Below the pieces are notes generated by a model, which saw nothing but the letters and a program-made list of their open reading frames with translations, had not been told where the DNA came from and did not search any database. Below are positions 36,231 through 47,228 of a stretch of 64,000 nt of DNA, piece by piece; the stretch's first letter is position 1, and each line of letters starts with the position of its first letter. The stretch spans positions 33,576,001 to 33,640,000 of the forward strand of contig CP142460.1 in the NCBI GenBank assembly GCA_038049695.1, given 5' to 3'. Position numbers and translations under genes: made by a program. Source of the stretch: Cinnamomum chago. Taxonomy: Eukaryota > Streptophyta > Magnoliopsida > Laurales > Lauraceae.

Positions 36231-36496
36231 AAAAGCATAAATAGTGGAAATCCGGTGGGGTGATTGGATCACAAGCTGGTAGTGGATGTCGGTATTGAGG
36301 CCGAACCACTATAAATCCTTGTGTGATGGTGCATGCTTTGTGGTGATTGTTTTTGTAAGCTTAGGCATTTATTTACTTAATCACCACTTGTGACTAGTTT
36401 ATTTTAAAGAAGTTAAAATTGGTCTAAATTGGTCACTAATTTGTAGCTCACCCTATTCAGCCCCCTCTAGGGTTCGGATCCCGGACTTTCAAAGCA

Positions 36497-37440
36497 TTGC
36501 TACTCTCCAGTCGAAAAGAATGCCTTGTAGTGATGTTCGCTGTACAAAAGCTGCGCCGTTATCTGCTGTCCAACACACTATACCTGATTTCGAGGGTTAA
36601 TCTCTTAAAGGTCCTTGTCACAAAAACAGGTTCTCTCAATGCCCGATTGGCAAAATGGTCCATCCTTCTGTCGTAATTCGATATTAGGTATGTACCACAA
36701 AAAGCAATCAAAGGCCAAGTCCTAGCAGACTTTCTTGTAGAGCACCCATTAACCAAAGATTCTCCACTAAGGGATGATCTCCTAGACGAATCTGTCTTCA
36801 ATGTGGAAACTTCCTTACCAAATGATTCTTGGGGCAAGTACTTTGACGGCGCAACCAGGACAAATGAAAAAGGAAAGCAAATATCAGGAATTGGCATCCT
36901 CTTTGTCAGTCCCGACAAATACATGATTCCACATGCTTTCTCGCTACTAGAACCATGTTCAAAGAACGCAGCTGAGTACCAAGCCCTGATTGTAGGATTG
37001 GAACTCACCCTCAAATCTGGCATCACCATACTGGAAGCTTTTGGAGACTCTCAACTGATCGTCAACTAGATGAATCAGAAATTCGAAGTCAGGAAGCCTG
37101 ATCTATTGCCTTACTATAGCAAGGCGCAATCACTTTGATAAAAGTTTGACACCTGTCACATCACCCACATCCCCAGAGGTGAAAACATCCGTGTAGATGC
37201 CCTGGCCGGATTCGCCGTACCTATGGTGATCCAAGAAGAGGAAAACATGCAAATTCCAGTGTGTCAAAGAAGGATTCTCGCTCCTCTTAACACGCACCAA
37301 GCAGTTGCAGAATGTCATCATGTGGTTGGAAGTCCGATGTCCATCCTCAAACCTCTGATTGGCGACTGGAGGGATCGGTTCATTGATTACATCATGTTCG
37401 GAATCCTACCTGAAGATCCAAAAGAACAGGTAAGCCTTCA
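36497..37440 (+). pseudogene. Tat element RNase H end and second (archaeal-type) RNase H
   Basis: The first part ends the regular RNase H (YSPVEKECLVVMFAVQKLRRYLL, FDIRYVPQKAIKGQVLADFL). From about 36830 a second RNase H is read: WGKYFDGATRTNEKG, NAAEYQALIVGLELTLKSGI and EAFGDSQLIVN. It keeps the acidic residues D, E and D of the active site. Two RNase H domains in tandem mark the Tat lineage. Stops occur at 37067-37069 (Gln position) and as a double stop near 37135. The following segment leads to the integrase. Confidence 0.88.
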
Positions 37441-38621
37441 AAGAAGAACCCCAAACTTTCATTTGGATATTTCTTAAAAAATGCTTTATAGAAAATCCTT
37501 CAACAGAGTACATCTACGCTGCTTGTCACAATAAAAAGCCGAGGAAACTCTCAAAGAAGTACATGCTGGTCTTTGTGGAGCTCATTGGGCTGGTCCTAAG
37601 TTCTACGATCAGATAAAATGGTTAGGTTATTATTGGCCTACCATGGTAGCTGATGCTATGCAACTAGCTAAATGCTGCCAACAATGTCAAGTTCTTGGAG
37701 ATTATGTCCACATGCCTCCAGAATGGCTACATCCCACAGCAATCTCATGGCCTTTCGAAGCGTGGGGTATGGACATCATAGGTCCTATCTCTCTCTCATC
37801 AAGCAAAGGTCATCGCTTCATCTTCGCCGCTACGGATTATTTCTCCAAGTGGTCAGAAGCATTTGCGCTCAACGAAATGAAGACCTCATCAGTCCTTCAA
37901 TTCTTGCGCACCAACATTTATTGTCGCTTCGGCATACCTAAAAGATTCGTCCATGATAACGGACCATAATTTCGGGATCACAGATTCTACAGGTTCTGTG
38001 ACAAGTACAAAATCCAAAGTTGTCATTCGACTCCATACAATCCGGTAGCGAACGGACTAGCAGAAGCTTTCAACAAGACACTGCAAAATTCTCAAGAAAA
38101 TGGTCTCTAGTCACAAAAGAGATTGGGGAGACAAACTACCTAAAGCTTAGTGGGCTAATCGAACCACTGTTCAAGGACCAACCCATAGCACGCGATTCTC
38201 ATTGGTCTATGGATGCAAAGTTGTTGTCCCTTTGGAAGTACAAATTCCTTCCTTAAGGGTATCTTTGCAAAATGGCATGACACAAGAAAACAATGTCAAA
38301 TTGAGACTCCTAGAGCTGGATAATCTCGATGAAAGACGGCTTGAAGCTCTACAAAGCATTGAGCTATACTAGGCACGCATGGCAGGATCTTTCGACAAGA
38401 AGGTCAGGCAACGCGCCTATAAAAAGGGTGACTTGATTCTTGTAGTAAAAAGGCCAATGGTTTCTGCCCACAAAGCCAAAGGGAAATTTGAACCAAAATG
38501 GGAGGGACCCTTCGTCATCGACAAAGTCTTCTCCAACGGCGCATACGCTCTTCTAAACATGGAAGGTGACAGATGTATGCTACCCATCAACGACAAATTC
38601 TTGAAGCGGTACTACCCTTAA
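37441..38621 (+). pseudogene. Tat element integrase with GPY/F module
   Basis: The zinc-binding HHCC region (VHAGLCGAHWAGPKFYDQIKW, CCQQCQ), the core motif WGMDIIGPI, and VHDNGP with the second Asp are clear. A TAA at 37967-37969 follows (Gln position), and the catalytic Glu is in NGLAEAFNKTL after it. The C-terminus at 38379-38621 is intact as a frame, with KWEGPFVID...GAYALLN (GPY/F module) and the end FLKRYYP. No chromodomain follows, as expected for this lineage. Frameshifts lie between 38060 and 38370. Confidence 0.9.
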
Positions 38622-38984
38622 GGACTTACGCCACTGGGTCAGAGCAATGCCTGCACGGTCAAAGCCTATTCCCAGGTACTTGCTCGTCAAACCTACTCCT
38701 TTTGAAATTTTCATCCTTATGTTGAAATTCCTAAGAAAAAAAAATAGAAAAACAATGCTCACTTTCATAGTTTCTTTGTTCAAAAAAATAAAATCCAAGT
38801 TTAGGAGCCTCTTCCCAGACTTGACCAAAACTTTCGATCCTTGAACCCAAAATTCATGGTTTGAAACAAAAATTAGGACTCAGGAATTTCCACCCTAGTC
38901 CACCCCGACTTTTACAACCAAAAATGGTTTTGAGTCAAAATTTACGACCTTTGTGTCTTTAAACAAAAAAATGGTTTTTTAGAA
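38622..38984. other. AT-rich spacer after Tat integrase
   Basis: No coding signal or repeat stands out in these 360 bp. Confidence 0.5.
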
Positions 38985-39395
38985 ACCGCGGGGAAGCGAC
39001 GCTCAGTCGATACTCGCAAAGCCCAAAAATTGGAAGGATGCGAACTCCATTCGATACTTCCAAAATTTCAAAACCGCAAGGAAACGACACATTGTCAATA
39101 CTTGCAAAATTTTAAAAATCGTCGAAACGCAACATTCAAGTTGATATCCACAACCCAAATTTAAAAAAAAAACTCAAATTAAAAAAAAATCATGGGGAAG
39201 CGACATTCAGTCGATACCCATAAAACCAAATTTTTTGAAAAAGCAAGGAAACGACGTTCAGTCGATACTTGTACCCCAATTTGCGAGGAGGCCACATTCC
39301 ATTGATACTCGCAAATCGAATGAGTAAGGAGGCGACATTCCATCGATACTTGCAATACCATTTAGCAGGGAGGCGACTTTTAGTCGATACTTGCA
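38985..39395 (+). repeat. Tandem repeats of about 55-65 bp with CGAC...GTCG core
   Basis: Seven or eight diverged units share GGAAGCGACATTCAGTCGATACTTGC in part. The core CGAC-NNNNN-GTCG is a small inverted repeat. Units lie between integrase and the antisense gene of the Tat element. Confidence 0.8.
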
Positions 39396-39415
39396 TTTTT
39401 TTGAAAACCAAAACC

Positions 39416-39935
39416 TGGCTTCTACGCAAAAAAAAAAAAACGGCTTTCACGCCAAAAACAAAATCGGCTTTTACGCCAAAAATAAAATTTCGGCTTTTAT
39501 GCCAAAAACAAACTTCAGCTTTCACACCACAAAAATCCGGCTTTTACGCCACAAAATTTCGGCTTTCATGTCGCAAACAAAATTGCTCCTACGCCACAAA
39601 ACCTGGCTCTCATGCCAATTCAAAAATCCGGCTTTTACGCCACGAAACCTGGCTCTCATGCCAATTCAAAATTCATCTTTCATGCCATCTAAAAAACCTG
39701 GCTCTCATAGCAATTCAAAATCGGCTTTCATGCCATCTCAAAACCTGGCTCTCATGCCAATTCAAAATCGACTTTCATGCCATCTAAAAAACTTTAGCTT
39801 CCATGCCACAAACAAATTTTGGCTCTTACGCCACAAAACTTGGCTCCCACGCCATCTCAAAATCCAGCTTTCAAGCTATCAAAAACCAGACTTTCGCCAC
39901 AAAATCTGGCTTTCATGCCCAAAAAATACCCTTTG
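39416..39935 (+). repeat. Tandem repeats of about 22-26 bp, GGC-TTTYAY-GCC
   Basis: About 20 units, each with GGCTTTTACGCC, GGCTTTCATGCC or GGCTCTCATGCC followed by an A-rich spacer (AAAACAAAAT, ATCTAAAAA, AATTCAAAA). Two unit types alternate in the second half, giving a higher-order repeat. Long open frames across this stretch result from the repeat and are not genes. Confidence 0.88.
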
Positions 39936-41929
39936 ACAAAAGATTTTCACAAAATGACAACCTTTTGGTCAAATTTTCAAACAAACATCTGTTAGATTGT
40001 ATGGACTCAATCCATCAGTTGATGTAATAAATTGATTAATTTCTTTATTTAGCAATATAATCATGCTTTCTTTTCATGAGATGAATGGTGATTTATTACT
40101 TAATGCACATGACCAATACATATGACATAATGATTTATGAGATGATCCGGGTCCCATTAGTATATTAGATGTGATATATGTATATGGATGAGATCCACAT
40201 ACGGGAGATATGTGTCACAAATCTTAAACGTAAAAATATCTTCACAACCAGTGATGAGACTGTGCATCTCATCTGATAAGGTTGCAGCACTTTGATCACT
40301 ATGAGATAGTGTGATCTGTCTCGATCATCAGAATGTAAGATTCTGGATCATAGTGCTGGTACATTGGATGTATTGAAGGACCATGAGAAGCACCTTATGA
40401 AATACTGTCTCGATTTAAGGAATGCTCTCATAATTCCCTAACAATAGGCTCTCAATCCTGAGACATTGATGAACTCAAGTTTCTGTCTATTCATTTGCTT
40501 TGAGTCACCAATGAGTGAGGCCAACTGTAGGTCAACGCCTCGGTGTCTTGGGTACGTGGTAGTAGGACTGTGGGAACATGCAATGATCAAGATGGAATCT
40601 ATCTACATTATCCCCTTGTGCCAATTAATGGATTTATCATTAGTAAGTGCGCACCCATCTCGATTAAGAGTAAATTGGATGGTACTGATGATCATTGTGA
40701 TTAATTAGGGCTCAAGGATAATAAGATGTGGATCTAAGATTGGATGGAACAAATTTATTCCAATTGATCCATGGATAATGATAGAGGGGCCTACTTATGG
40801 TAATTGGGAAGTTTAGGGTCTTCATTGTAATTTATTTCTAAGATTGGAGTGCAATTGCATTTATATGGTGGTATTATTTGTAATTAATCGTGGGCCCGGA
40901 TTACACATGAGATGTGGGGTCGGGTGTCTCAGTTGGAGCCAGCTTTCTAAGGAATCCCTAGTGGTCCCCACGCTAGCCCAAGTATTAGAAAGATTCTATT
41001 CTTACTTAGACTCTAAAAGGAAGGAATTAAAAAGTTACTATTTCTATTTGAAGTGGGACTTCTAATAGTGGTAATAGTAAGCTACTAATTTGTGTGGAAG
41101 TGTGACTTCTAATAGTAAGAGAGATAAGTGTCACGCCCCCGAACCAGAACCTCGGGGGCGGGAAATGGGATTAAGCATAAATGTATTTTACTTCTCCCAA
41201 GATCCGCGTGTGTGAAGACAACACATTCTGAATATTTTGCGGAAGCATTCGTGGCGTTGCGACCCGAAGTCCGTGGCCATCGGATTTCGCGTCGCACTCA
41301 ACCTTTAGCACATAGCTATTATATCAAGAATCATATCAGACTGGAGTAACCATCACGATAAATTACAGAGCTGACAGTAACAGGATATTACATTCCCAAA
41401 TATGTTCAAGTTACAATTATCAATGTACATTAATTCAGAATCCTACGAGAAAGGCTAATAAAAGCCATACAACAATAAGCTATAAACTACTACCCAAATG
41501 TGACGTAGCTCCGATGTCAAGCTCAATGCCTACATGACATAGCCGACAAAACAACCTGCACAACATGGCTCCACAGCCAACAAAACACTCGACTCGGGGC
41601 GAAGAAATCTGAACCTGAGTACCAAAAGTAGTGGGTCAGACACGACGGTCTGGCAGGTGGATGAAAAGATCACAAATATACTGAAGAATAAAACATATGA
41701 TAAATCATGCTAATCGATCAAATGCTGCATATAATTACACGGGTGCAAAAGTCGGGAATCTCGGGGAAAACCTGTATTCGTTTCAAGCATGGGTAAAACA
41801 TGAAGATCTAATAAAACATGTATTCAATTACATCATCTATAATCATAGATATTTGACAATCGGGTATTCGTCTAAAACATGTATAAATATAGTGGTTTGA
41901 CAAAACAAACGTTCATTTGAAACTTAAGT

Positions 41930-42400
41930 AAAACACAAGTATACAACAAATCAGGTATCCATAGCAGTCTGGCAAAACCAATGTCCATTTGAAACATATG
42001 TGAAAAATACGGATATTTAACAAACCGGGTGTTCATTTAAAACCGGTGTAACCAAAGAAATCTGACAAAACTAGTGTTCATTTAAACGTATTTCAAAGCA
42101 TGGATATTTAAACAAGTCGGGTATCATTTAAAACAGGTATAAACGTAGGGATCTGGCAAACAAGTGTCATTTGAAACATATTTCAAAGCATGGATTTTGA
42201 CAAATCGGGTAATCATTTAAAACGGTATAAACATAGGAATCTCACAAGCCAAATGTCATTTAAAACAAAGCACGGATATTTAACAATTCGGGTATTCATT
42301 TAAAACATGTGTAATCACATAAATCTAGTAAAACCATCGATCGTTTGAAACATATGTAAAAGCATGGGTATTCGCCCAACCGGCATCCATTTAAAACATG
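41930..42400 (-). repeat. Diverged 65-70 bp tandem repeats in A3 LTR
   Basis: About seven units share (A)CGGATATTTAACAA and GTATTCATTTAAAAC. The other A3 copy has the same array at about 56210-56720. Confidence 0.8.
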
Positions 42401-43749
42401 TGCGGGTACAAAGAACAGAAGACAATATAATAATAATTGAATTTACATTGGAGAATATTAGCACTTGTTTAAATAACAACTTTCATAAAGGAAACGAATC
42501 ATTTATCGGAAAGCAAGTAAGCAATATAAAACATGTCGGGTATCCAAGGAATCGGGAACTGGCAAGATGGCAACCACACGAAGCTAAGTCCTCTATCACT
42601 AAAGCGATAGAGCAATAACTAGGCCCTGATCTCAGTCACTCGAGGTGAGGAGAAACAGGGGATCTCATATAAATACATATACTAGGCACTGATCTCAGTC
42701 ACTCGAGGTGAGGAGAAACAGTGGATCTCATGAATGCATATACATATACTATACATGACCACGGTAGCGAGCCGAGCATCGGGGACCACAGTAGCAATCT
42801 GCGGTATCGGGACAAGACCACGGTAATAACCGGGTAGCGGGATCCAAGCTGCAGCTGGCGGGACAAGAGGGGGATCTCCAAGTCGGTGGATCAGACCAAC
42901 AAGGTTATCCAAGCTTAGTGGTGCCGACTCATAGGTCAAATACAATCGAGACATATGCAATTAAATCAAGTACAATAGATATACGGGCAAGACGGGGGTG
43001 CTCAAGGGCACACTAGCATATCATGTGGTGCAATGCACTTCGGGACAAGTAACTGTTACTAGAGTAACTTCAATGCTTTCGGGAAACAAGTCATGTAATG
43101 CAAATCTCGGGAAATGAGGAAATATAATGCACTATACCATTTCGGGAAGAATATTGATTTCAAGATCTATTTAAGTGAATAGGGGTCCCGTATGTTGATT
43201 ATAATAATTACATGGTACTCCTTGAGTTTGAAGACATTCCGGGCTCCTTATGCACTTTTACTACTTTCAAAACTTAAAATGAGCTTATGGGTAGTACTAG
43301 ATGTCACAATAGCAAGAATCAAGATTATAAACGGTCCATCCTAGGCATGACATTAATCCGGAAACATCGAGCAACCTACTCAGTCATCGAAAGGAATAGA
43401 ATTAGCGATAACCAAGGAAATAGACTTGTGTTTAGATATAAAGAAGATATCGCGTCGTTCCATGCCGTTCAAGATTGAAATGGATCAACTTCGAAGTCAC
43501 CGAACCCACCGTGAGGAGTGTCGGCTCAAGACATCCTCACACATAGGCCAAACAGTCCAAAAAGGGTAACCAAGGAACCACCTAAAACCAAGAATTAGTG
43601 TCTAGATCAACACCATTCTTTCCTTTTAGTCCTCTAGTCTTAGAGACCTTAGATTAGGGTACAATTGGTCTTAACACTAAGGTATACACCCCTAGGACTC
43701 ATAGAAGGCCCAAAGGTTTCCAAAAAAAACAAGTATCAAATTTCACTGT

Positions 43750-43790
43750 AGGTCCGATCGATCGGACCTGGGCGTGCAGTAGGTCCGGGA
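43750..43790. repeat. Single palindrome GGTCCGATCGATCGGACC in A3 LTR
   Basis: A perfect 18-bp palindrome followed by a half-site AGGTCCGG. The other A3 copy has about four such sites in 110 bp (54850-54962). Confidence 0.85.
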
Positions 43791-44625
43791 CACTGATTTT
43801 TCTCCTTTTTGTTTCCTTTCCTTCCAACATATAATCAATCACATAGAATTATACATAAGGAGACTTAAACACATGTTTCCAAGACATTAAAATGAGCTAA
43901 AGAGCTCCTCATTTCAAGTTCCTCCATTTCCATCCTTTCCATTCACAATAAATCTCAAAAGTGGAGAAAACTCATTCATGTGAAACCATTTGAAATCTTG
44001 ACACTATGATACATACATTTCCAAGAGATTAACAAGGGAGAAATAACTCATCAATAAGCACATCTTGAAATCAATATTAATCATATTAAAGACAACTATT
44101 AAAATCACCAAAACCATTAATGAATCAAGATTTTTTCACAAAACATGTTAATAATCAAAACGATCCAATCAACCACTTGCCTTGGGTTCCAATCTCACAA
44201 ACCAAGCTCCTAATCCCTTCTTAAGCTCACTTCCAAGCTACAATAAAAAACCCCCAAAAACAACCCTAAAATGGGTTACACAAAGAATGAAAATGAAAGA
44301 GCTTTCAATAATACAAATGGAGCTTCTCAAGAGCTAGAGGAACACTAATCTAGGAGATGGGAAGAATCACTTACTTGGAAGGTCCTCTAATGGCAAGAGT
44401 AAGCTCAATGGAAGCCTTGTGATGGAGGGTTCTCTTCACAAATGATACCAATGGAAAGCTTGTAAGATGAGGAAGAAGATGATGATCTCTATTGCTTGAT
44501 TGATGAGCTCTAGGTGTGGCTTGGAGATGGAGAAGCAAGAAGAAGAGGAGAAAGCAAGAAAACCCTAGACTCAAAAGGGTTGTGCTGGAACAATGAAAAA
44601 TGGAAGAGGAAGGGGAAGGGTCTCC

Positions 44626-44757
44626 TTTTATAAGGAATTGAGAATGGGTCCCACAACTTAAAGAACTTGGGTGGCTGAAATCATCTAATTCGGGAACTCG
44701 GATGGATTCGACGAAGAAGGAAGAAATGATCGTCGAAATATCTAGTTTCCAAAAAGT
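44626..44757 (-). promoter_or_regulatory. Upstream block and TATA box of A3 LTR
   Basis: On the minus strand the shared block (GAAACTAGATATTTCGACG, TTCTTCGTCGAATCC) at 44757-44693 is followed by TTATAAAA at 44633-44626, so transcription would start near 44600. Confidence 0.6.
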
Positions 44758-45681
44758 GTATGTTTCACGGATTTCGAGAATATCGAGTTTTGGGTACAGA
44801 TTTGGTGTGAAAAGACTGTTTTGCCCTCAAGGCCAAGAAATCGGGTTTCGGGTTCTCAAATGGATATGGGATCAACATGAAAGTTGTAGGATTCCTCGAG
44901 ATGAATGCAACGGGCCAAAAACACAATACGAAACAAATCGGAAAAATCTCACAAGAAAATGCAAAGACGAAAAGGGAACCCCCAAAGGGCCCCACAAGCT
45001 ACCAAAGCACTCAAAAGCCCAAAACTAGAAGAAAACCCATTCTAGCTCACAAACTCAACCCAACAAATACTAATCCCACTAAAAGAACTAATCCAAAAAT
45101 AAAACAACACTAAACCAAGAGATTAGGGGTCGGGTTCTCACAATAAGAGAGGAGACTTGAGGGCTATTTAAAGGGGAATACACCCCTTGGACGTCCATGA
45201 CATAATACCCACGCCCAAGAGCCTCTAGTGCAAGTGTTGCACAACTCTTCTTCTCCTCTTCTCTCTTCTAGTTGCCTTCTAGTTCCTTAGAGTTTCTAGT
45301 ACGGTTTTCTCTTGAAGATCCCACACATCTTCTTAAGAAAAGAGATCTGATAGAGGGTCATAGGGTGGAAGACAACAAGGTCTTGGAGATCTCTAATTGC
45401 TTCAAGAAGAGTTCTTGTTCTAGTTGGTTGTCTTCTCCTCGATTAGAGCACTACCGGGCACCAAAGGTATAATCTGCTTCTCTACTTGTTGTAGATTATT
45501 TTGTTGCATGTAGTTGCTGATTTCTATCTTCTAGATAGGTTATATTGCTTTACATGATTGATGAGAATGAGGGATTGCATCTGGATTGGGTTATAGCCTT
45601 CTGGATAGTTGATCCCTGAGTCAAGTGAGTCAAAAAGTCTTGAAAACCTATCCACGAGGTCCACCTACTTCCAACAACATC

Positions 45682-45881
45682 CTCAACCAATTTTTGTTTA
45701 TTTTCATCAAAAAAGAATTTGAGTAAAAGGTATATAAAGTACCAAAAATGTTTTTACATGGAGGTACCAAAAAGAGAAGAAGAAAAAAGAGTTTGTTACA
45801 AAAGTCAGGAGCTCAGTCTAACATGGTATTCAACCAAAGATTCAACTCTTCAAGCAGACTCTTGGCCTTAGCCTCTAAAGC
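45682..45881. other. Short spacer after the D LTR
   Basis: Resumed Tat element DNA, 3' flank of the antisense gene. No signal that I can name. Confidence 0.4.
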
Positions 45882-46752
45882 TTATAGGACACGCTTCTTC
45901 AAAATCTTTTCATAAAATGCGGCAGCACGCATTGACCCATCTACAGCACGGGGAAGCTCTTCCCAAAGAATTTGCCATTGCTCGTACTCTTGAGTCTTCC
46001 TTTGGAGATTGCTCTCAGCCTTCTCAACTTGGCGAATCAGAGTCCCTTCTCTAGCACAAGCTTCCACAATGGTGGCCCATTTGGCAGCAACTTGTTCCTC
46101 CAATAACTCAAGACGCTGCCTGGTCTCAACGACCTCCCTATCAAGACGGCGCAGGTCTTCTGTTAGCTCAATGATCCCTAACTCAGTAACATTCCTCTCC
46201 CGAACGAATTGCTTTCGAGTTCGTGAGATCTCGTTCAATTCAGACTTGACCTCACCAGAAGGCTTCAAAAACATCTCATTGAAAAAGTCACCGCTTGGGA
46301 AGCTCTTGGTCTCATTCCATTTGTTGCCGAGAGCAATAACTTCATCAACAAAAGCCTTCGCACTTGCAATGTTCAGACCGACCTCTTCGCTATCAGCAAG
46401 GATGTCCTGTACATGCTTGATCATACCAAAGCCAACTTCCAAATGGTCAGAAAAAAAAGAGTTTCGACCCAGGAGCTCAAAACGCTTTTCAACACTTTCT
46501 TCGCATACTGAAGAGATGGCACGGATGAAGGCTCCCCCGTCTCCATTGGTCGACTGCCCATGTCATGCCCTGTTAGAGGAGTGATCATTAGACTCTTTCT
46601 AATCGGAGACACTGGCGAAGGAATCTCCTCGGAAGATTTCGCCCTTGCTGTATTGAAACTGGAAGAAGAAGTCCCTACTTCTGGATCAACTGCAGGCATC
46701 CCCTACTCTGGCCTTGAGAAAGATGGGGGAACTTCTCCTGTTACTTCACAAC

Positions 46753-46837
46753 CTGCCAGTAAAACAAAATAAAAAATGTATGAATATGATCCTGTTGAAA
46801 AAAAAATCATTATCATCAGGGTTATTGCTACAAATAC
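46753..46837 (-). other. Candidate intron, 85 bp, antisense PMD gene
   Basis: Minus strand GTATTTGTAGC...TTTTACTGGCAG. It separates the exon ending RQSPKK from that starting GCEVTGEVPPSF, is T-rich before the acceptor, and contains no similarity of its own. Confidence 0.6.
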
Positions 46838-46947
46838 CTTCTTCGGCGATTGGCGGAATACTTTTGCCTCCATGAGTTCATCCGAAGCATCGTCAAAACT
46901 CGCGTCCATGGATGGCTCGAAATCGTTAGATTCCCGTGTCAAGTCAA

Positions 46948-47025
46948 CTGACAAGAAAACAAGCAACATGTTAGCAAATGACAACATAGATAAAAAAAAA
47001 GAAAGAAAACACAAAGAAGTCATAC
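46948..47025 (-). other. Candidate intron, 78 bp, antisense PMD gene
   Basis: Minus strand GTATGACTTC...TTTTCTTGTCAG, T-rich, between ...RVIPESSP and ...DLTRESNDFEPS. Confidence 0.65.
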
Positions 47026-47142
47026 CAGGTGAAGATTCTGGAATCACTCTAGAGTCCCTTGGCTCTTCTTCAGATGCCGCAATTGGATCCGTCATTGCTT
47101 CATCAGCTGGAACCTCAGGCATCACCAAATCATCATCTCCCA

Positions 47143-47228
47143 CTAAAAAAAAGAAGGGAGAGAAAGAAAATAAAAAATAAGAAAATCTCAATGAAAGAAA
47201 CGAAAAAGAGAAAGAAGAGGAATCATAC
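47143..47228 (-). other. Candidate intron, 86 bp, antisense PMD gene
   Basis: Minus strand GTATGATTCCTC...CTTTTTTTTAG, strongly pyrimidine-rich, between ...QEKRSRE and GDDDLVMPEVP. Confidence 0.65.

Larger units (their letters stand above)
34742..36491 (+). mobile_element. Solo LTR, copia family C, plus orientation
   Basis: 1,750 bp, TGTTAGCGATTTTG...CCCGGACTTTCA, flanked by GAGCA (34737-34741) and AAGCA (36492-36496), a TSD with one mismatch. It is the same family as the copia 3' LTR at 2513-8671. It splits the Tat RNase H, and the flanking reading frame rejoins cleanly. A (CA)10 microsatellite lies at 35898-35917. A run of GGTTATTGCTTAGCC units of about 35 bp lies at about 36070-36230, mirrored in the other copy. 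Confidence 0.9.
41129..45142 (-). mobile_element. Solo LTR, gypsy family A3, minus orientation
   Basis: 4,014 bp, TGTCACGCCCCCG...GGGTTCTCACA, perfect TSD ATAAG (41124-41128 and 45143-45147), nested in the D LTR. It matches the plus-oriented copy at 53501-57441. A stretch at about 41930-42400 is built of repeated units of about 65-70 bp (AAACATATGT..GGATATTTAACAA..GGGTATTCATTT). A second, shorter duplication at 42615-42725 repeats CTGATCTCAGTCACTCGAGGTGAGGAGAAACAG in part. The promoter block is at about 44693-44757 with TTATAAAA downstream on the minus strand. Only a single palindrome, at 43750-43790, is left. Confidence 0.94.
39990..45676 (+). mobile_element. Solo LTR, family D, plus orientation, split by an A3 LTR
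   Basis: TGTTAGATTGTATGG at 39990 to CTTCCAACA at 45676, perfect TSD ACATC (39985-39989 and 45677-45681). The sequence is in two pieces, 39990-41128 and 45148-45676, about 1.67 kb together. It aligns along its length with 6015-7780. It lies in the 3' part of the Tat element. Confidence 0.93.

Noticed and set aside
39190..39936. Three long frames of 111, 172 and 181 codons
   Set aside because: They run through the short tandem repeats and reflect the repeat period, not a gene.
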